Below, in pieces: positions 62,101 to 64,000 of a DNA stretch of 64,000 nt. Source of the DNA: JAAYDI01 sp052034005 (GTDB lineage: Bacteria; Planctomycetota; Planctomycetia; Pirellulales; Pirellulaceae); the NCBI GenBank assembly GCA_052034005.1, contig JBPOJB010000002.1, positions 62,001 to 126,000 on the forward strand, given 5' to 3'. The notes below the pieces were generated by a model. It was not told the origin of the DNA, ran no database searches, and was given only the letters and a program-made list of their open reading frames with translations. Both the position numbers and the translations under genes were made by a program. How positions within the stretch are numbered: position 1 is the stretch's first letter; every line of letters begins with the position of its first letter.

Positions 62101-64000
62101 ATGTCACGGATGGCTCGGTGGCGAGACCTGCTCTTCCCTGTCGGGATGATCACCAGCGTGTTGGTGATCCTTGTCCCGCTGCCGACGTTCCTCTTGGACA
62201 TCCTGCTTTCGGCCAACATCACGATCGCGATCATCGTATTGCTCACCACGATCTACGTCCGGACGCCGCTGGAGTTCAGCATCTTTCCATCGCTCCTGCT
62301 GGCCACGACCCTGGGGCGTCTGGTGCTGAACGTCGCATCGACACGTCTGATCCTGACGCGTGCGGAGACGGACGGGTTATCGGCGGCGGGCGAGGTGATC
62401 CACAGTTTCGGCGAGTTCGTGGCCGGCGACCGTGTCGTGGTCGGTTTGATCATGTTCGTGATCATCGTGGTGATCCAGTTTGTGGTGATCACGAAAGGTG
62501 CGACGCGGATCAGCGAAGTGGCGGCGCGGTTTGCGTTGGATGGGATGCCCGGCCGCCAGATGGCGATCGACGCGGACCTGAACGCCGGGGTGATCGACGA
62601 GAAGGAAGCGCAGCGCCGGCGCAACGAGATCACGTTGCAGGCGGACTTCTACGGCGCGATGGACGGTGCGAGCAAATTCGTGCGCGGCGATGCGATTGCC
62701 GGCATCATCATCACGCTCATCAACATCATGGGCGGCCTGGTCATTGGCGTGTGGCAGGCGGGGATGGGCTTTGCCGAGGCGGGGGCCCTGTTCACGAAGC
62801 TGACGATCGGCGACGGGCTGGTCAGCCAGGTCCCGGCTTTCCTGATCTCGCTGGCGGCCGGCCTGCTGATCACGCGCAGCACGCAGAAGTCCAATTTGCC
62901 GAGCGACTTCGTGCAGCAGCTGTTGTCGCGGCCCCAGGCGTTGGCGGTCGCGGGCGGTTTCCTGGTCGTCCTGATCTTCACGAATCTGCCGCGTGGCCCG
63001 CTGATGACGTTAGGTACCGGCTGTTGCGCGCTGGCGGTCCTGCTCTCGAGGCACAAGCGCCGCGAAGCCGCGGACGCGGCCACCAAGGCCCGTGCGGACG
63101 CCGAGAAGGCGAGGAAACCGGACGATCGGATCGAGGACTTCCTGGCCGTGGATCCGATGGAAATCGAGATCGGCGTGGGCCTGATCCGGCTGGCCGACCC
63201 CAGCCGCGGCGGCGACTTGCTGCCGCGGATCACGGGCGTGCGGCAGGCCGTGGCGGCCGACATCGGAATCGTCCTGCCCAAGGTGCGGATCCGCGACAAC
63301 ATGCGGTTGGGCGAGAACCACTACCGCATCAAGATTGCCAACAATCCGGTCGCCGAAGGACTGATCCACCCCGACCGGCTGCTGGCGATGGATTCCGGCC
63401 TGACCAGCGGCGTCGTGTCGGGCGAGCCGACCCGCGATCCCGCGTTCCAGCAGCCGGCCGTCTGGATCGAGCCGGCGGTGCGTGACCGGGCGGAGATGTT
63501 GGGCTACACGCCCGTGGAGCCGGCTGCGGTGCTGGCTACGCACCTGCAGGAGGTCGTGCGCCGACACGCCGACGAACTGCTGACGCGCGACGCGACCAAA
63601 CACCTGATCGACGAACTCAAACGGGTCGCGCCGGCCGTGGTCGACGAGTTGATCCCCGGCCTGATGAAGCTCGGGGATGTGCAGCAGGTGCTGCAGCTGC
63701 TGTTGCGCGAACAGGTGCCGATCCGACAACTCAGCATGATCCTGGAGACGCTGGGCGATCATGCGTCGCGCACCAAGGACCCGATCTGGCTGACCGAATA
63801 CGTGCGACACCGGTTGGCGCGGACCCTCTGCACCCGCTTGCGCGACAGTGAAAACCGGCTGTACGTCGTCACGCTCGACCCGGCGTTGGAGGAGCGGATC
63901 GCGGCCGGCATCGAGCACAACGAGCGCGGCCTGTTCATCCGCATGTCACCCCAGGCGGTGGAGACCACGTGCGGGCTGATCGCAGCCGCCGTCAGCACGC
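62101..64000 (+). CDS. flhA: Flagellar export gate protein FlhA (3' end beyond the window)
   Basis: The frame from the ATG at 62101 is open to the last base, giving 633 complete codons of a protein usually about 690-700 long. The first ~330 residues hold the membrane helices, with the signatures VPLPTFLLDILLSANITIAI, then LEFSIFPSLLLATTLGRLVL and KFVRGDAIAGIIITLINI. The cytoplasmic domain contains the conserved DPMEIEIGVGLIRL, then KVRIRDNMRLGENHYRIK. FlhA is the docking platform for export substrates and chaperones. A start at the ATG at 62110 is possible. It is separated from flhB by two unrelated genes. Confidence 0.95.
   Translation, partial: MSRMARWRDLLFPVGMITSVLVILVPLPTFLLDILLSANITIAIIVLLTTIYVRTPLEFSIFPSLLLATTLGRLVLNVASTRLILTRAETDGLSAAGEVIHSFGEFVAGDRVVVGLIMFVIIVVIQFVVITKGATRISEVAARFALDGMPGRQMAIDADLNAGVIDEKEAQRRRNEITLQADFYGAMDGASKFVRGDAIAGIIITLINIMGGLVIGVWQAGMGFAEAGALFTKLTIGDGLVSQVPAFLISLAAGLLITRSTQKSNLPSDFVQQLLSRPQALAVAGGFLVVLIFTNLPRGPLMTLGTGCCALAVLLSRHKRREAADAATKARADAEKARKPDDRIEDFLAVDPMEIEIGVGLIRLADPSRGGDLLPRITGVRQAVAADIGIVLPKVRIRDNMRLGENHYRIKIANNPVAEGLIHPDRLLAMDSGLTSGVVSGEPTRDPAFQQPAVWIEPAVRDRAEMLGYTPVEPAAVLATHLQEVVRRHADELLTRDATKHLIDELKRVAPAVVDELIPGLMKLGDVQQVLQLLLREQVPIRQLSMILETLGDHASRTKDPIWLTEYVRHRLARTLCTRLRDSENRLYVVTLDPALEERIAAGIEHNERGLFIRMSPQAVETTCGLIAAAVST

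Overview
This window is a stretch of a GC-rich bacterial chromosome, densely coded with short intergenic gaps and strong G/C bias at third codon positions. Gene content points to Planctomycetota, probably class Planctomycetia. The clues are fused ResB-CcsA cytochrome c assembly, an ExbB-ExbD-ExbD module behind giant TPR proteins, paired coiled-coil TolR-like proteins, an acidic helix-turn-helix membrane protein, and a small exported protein of a type I associate with planctomycetes. The assignment comes from gene families and order; no rRNA is present to confirm it. I saw no tRNA, rRNA, CRISPR array, insertion sequence or prophage.

Layout. 1-0.9 kb: the end of gatB. 1.0-4.9 kb (minus): a three-gene operon for a TolQ/MotA-like channel and two TolR-like coiled-coil partners. 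5.2-8.9 kb: queD and three cell-envelope or regulatory proteins. 9.0-12.4 kb: ResB-CcsA. 12.4-14.9 kb (minus): an anchored unknown and aroC. 15.2-18.7 kb (plus): an SBF-type transporter, rpmE, prfA and prmC. 18.7-22.4 kb (minus): a degenerate GGDEF protein, an acyltransferase and galE, with a start-less zinc-ribbon-like reading frame between the first two. 22.8-23.7 kb: a Xer recombinase. 23.8-30.2 kb (minus): a five-gene run TPR-TPR-ExbB-ExbD-ExbD. 30.5-38.3 kb (plus): two related anchored proteins, mdh, a catalytically dead-looking alpha/beta hydrolase and a TPR membrane protein.

38.3-64 kb: a flagellar locus. A FlgN-like chaperone, a sensor kinase and a sigma-54 activator come first. flgB-flgC-fliE-fliF-fliG-fliH-fliI-fliJ-(MotE-like)-fliK-flgD-flgE follows, then fliL-fliN-fliO-fliP-fliQ-fliR-flhB, and flhA, which runs off the end. 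The order resembles the Bacillus subtilis fla/che operon, but fliM, cheY, motA and motB are absent from it. A good -24/-12 (sigma-54) promoter lies between the activator gene and flgB, so kinase and activator probably switch on the hook-basal-body genes beside them. A terminator-like hairpin after flgE suggests a second unit from fliL. A membrane protein and an oppositely oriented sulfotransferase separate flhB from flhA.

Most interesting: the unusual TolQ/TolR-like motor operon; FliG with two arginines where the torque helix normally has two aspartates; a FliN carrying a FliM-type N-terminal motif in a cluster without fliM; FlhB with NPTQ instead of NPTH; the zinc-ribbon frame without a start codon; and several promoter-embedded palindromes.
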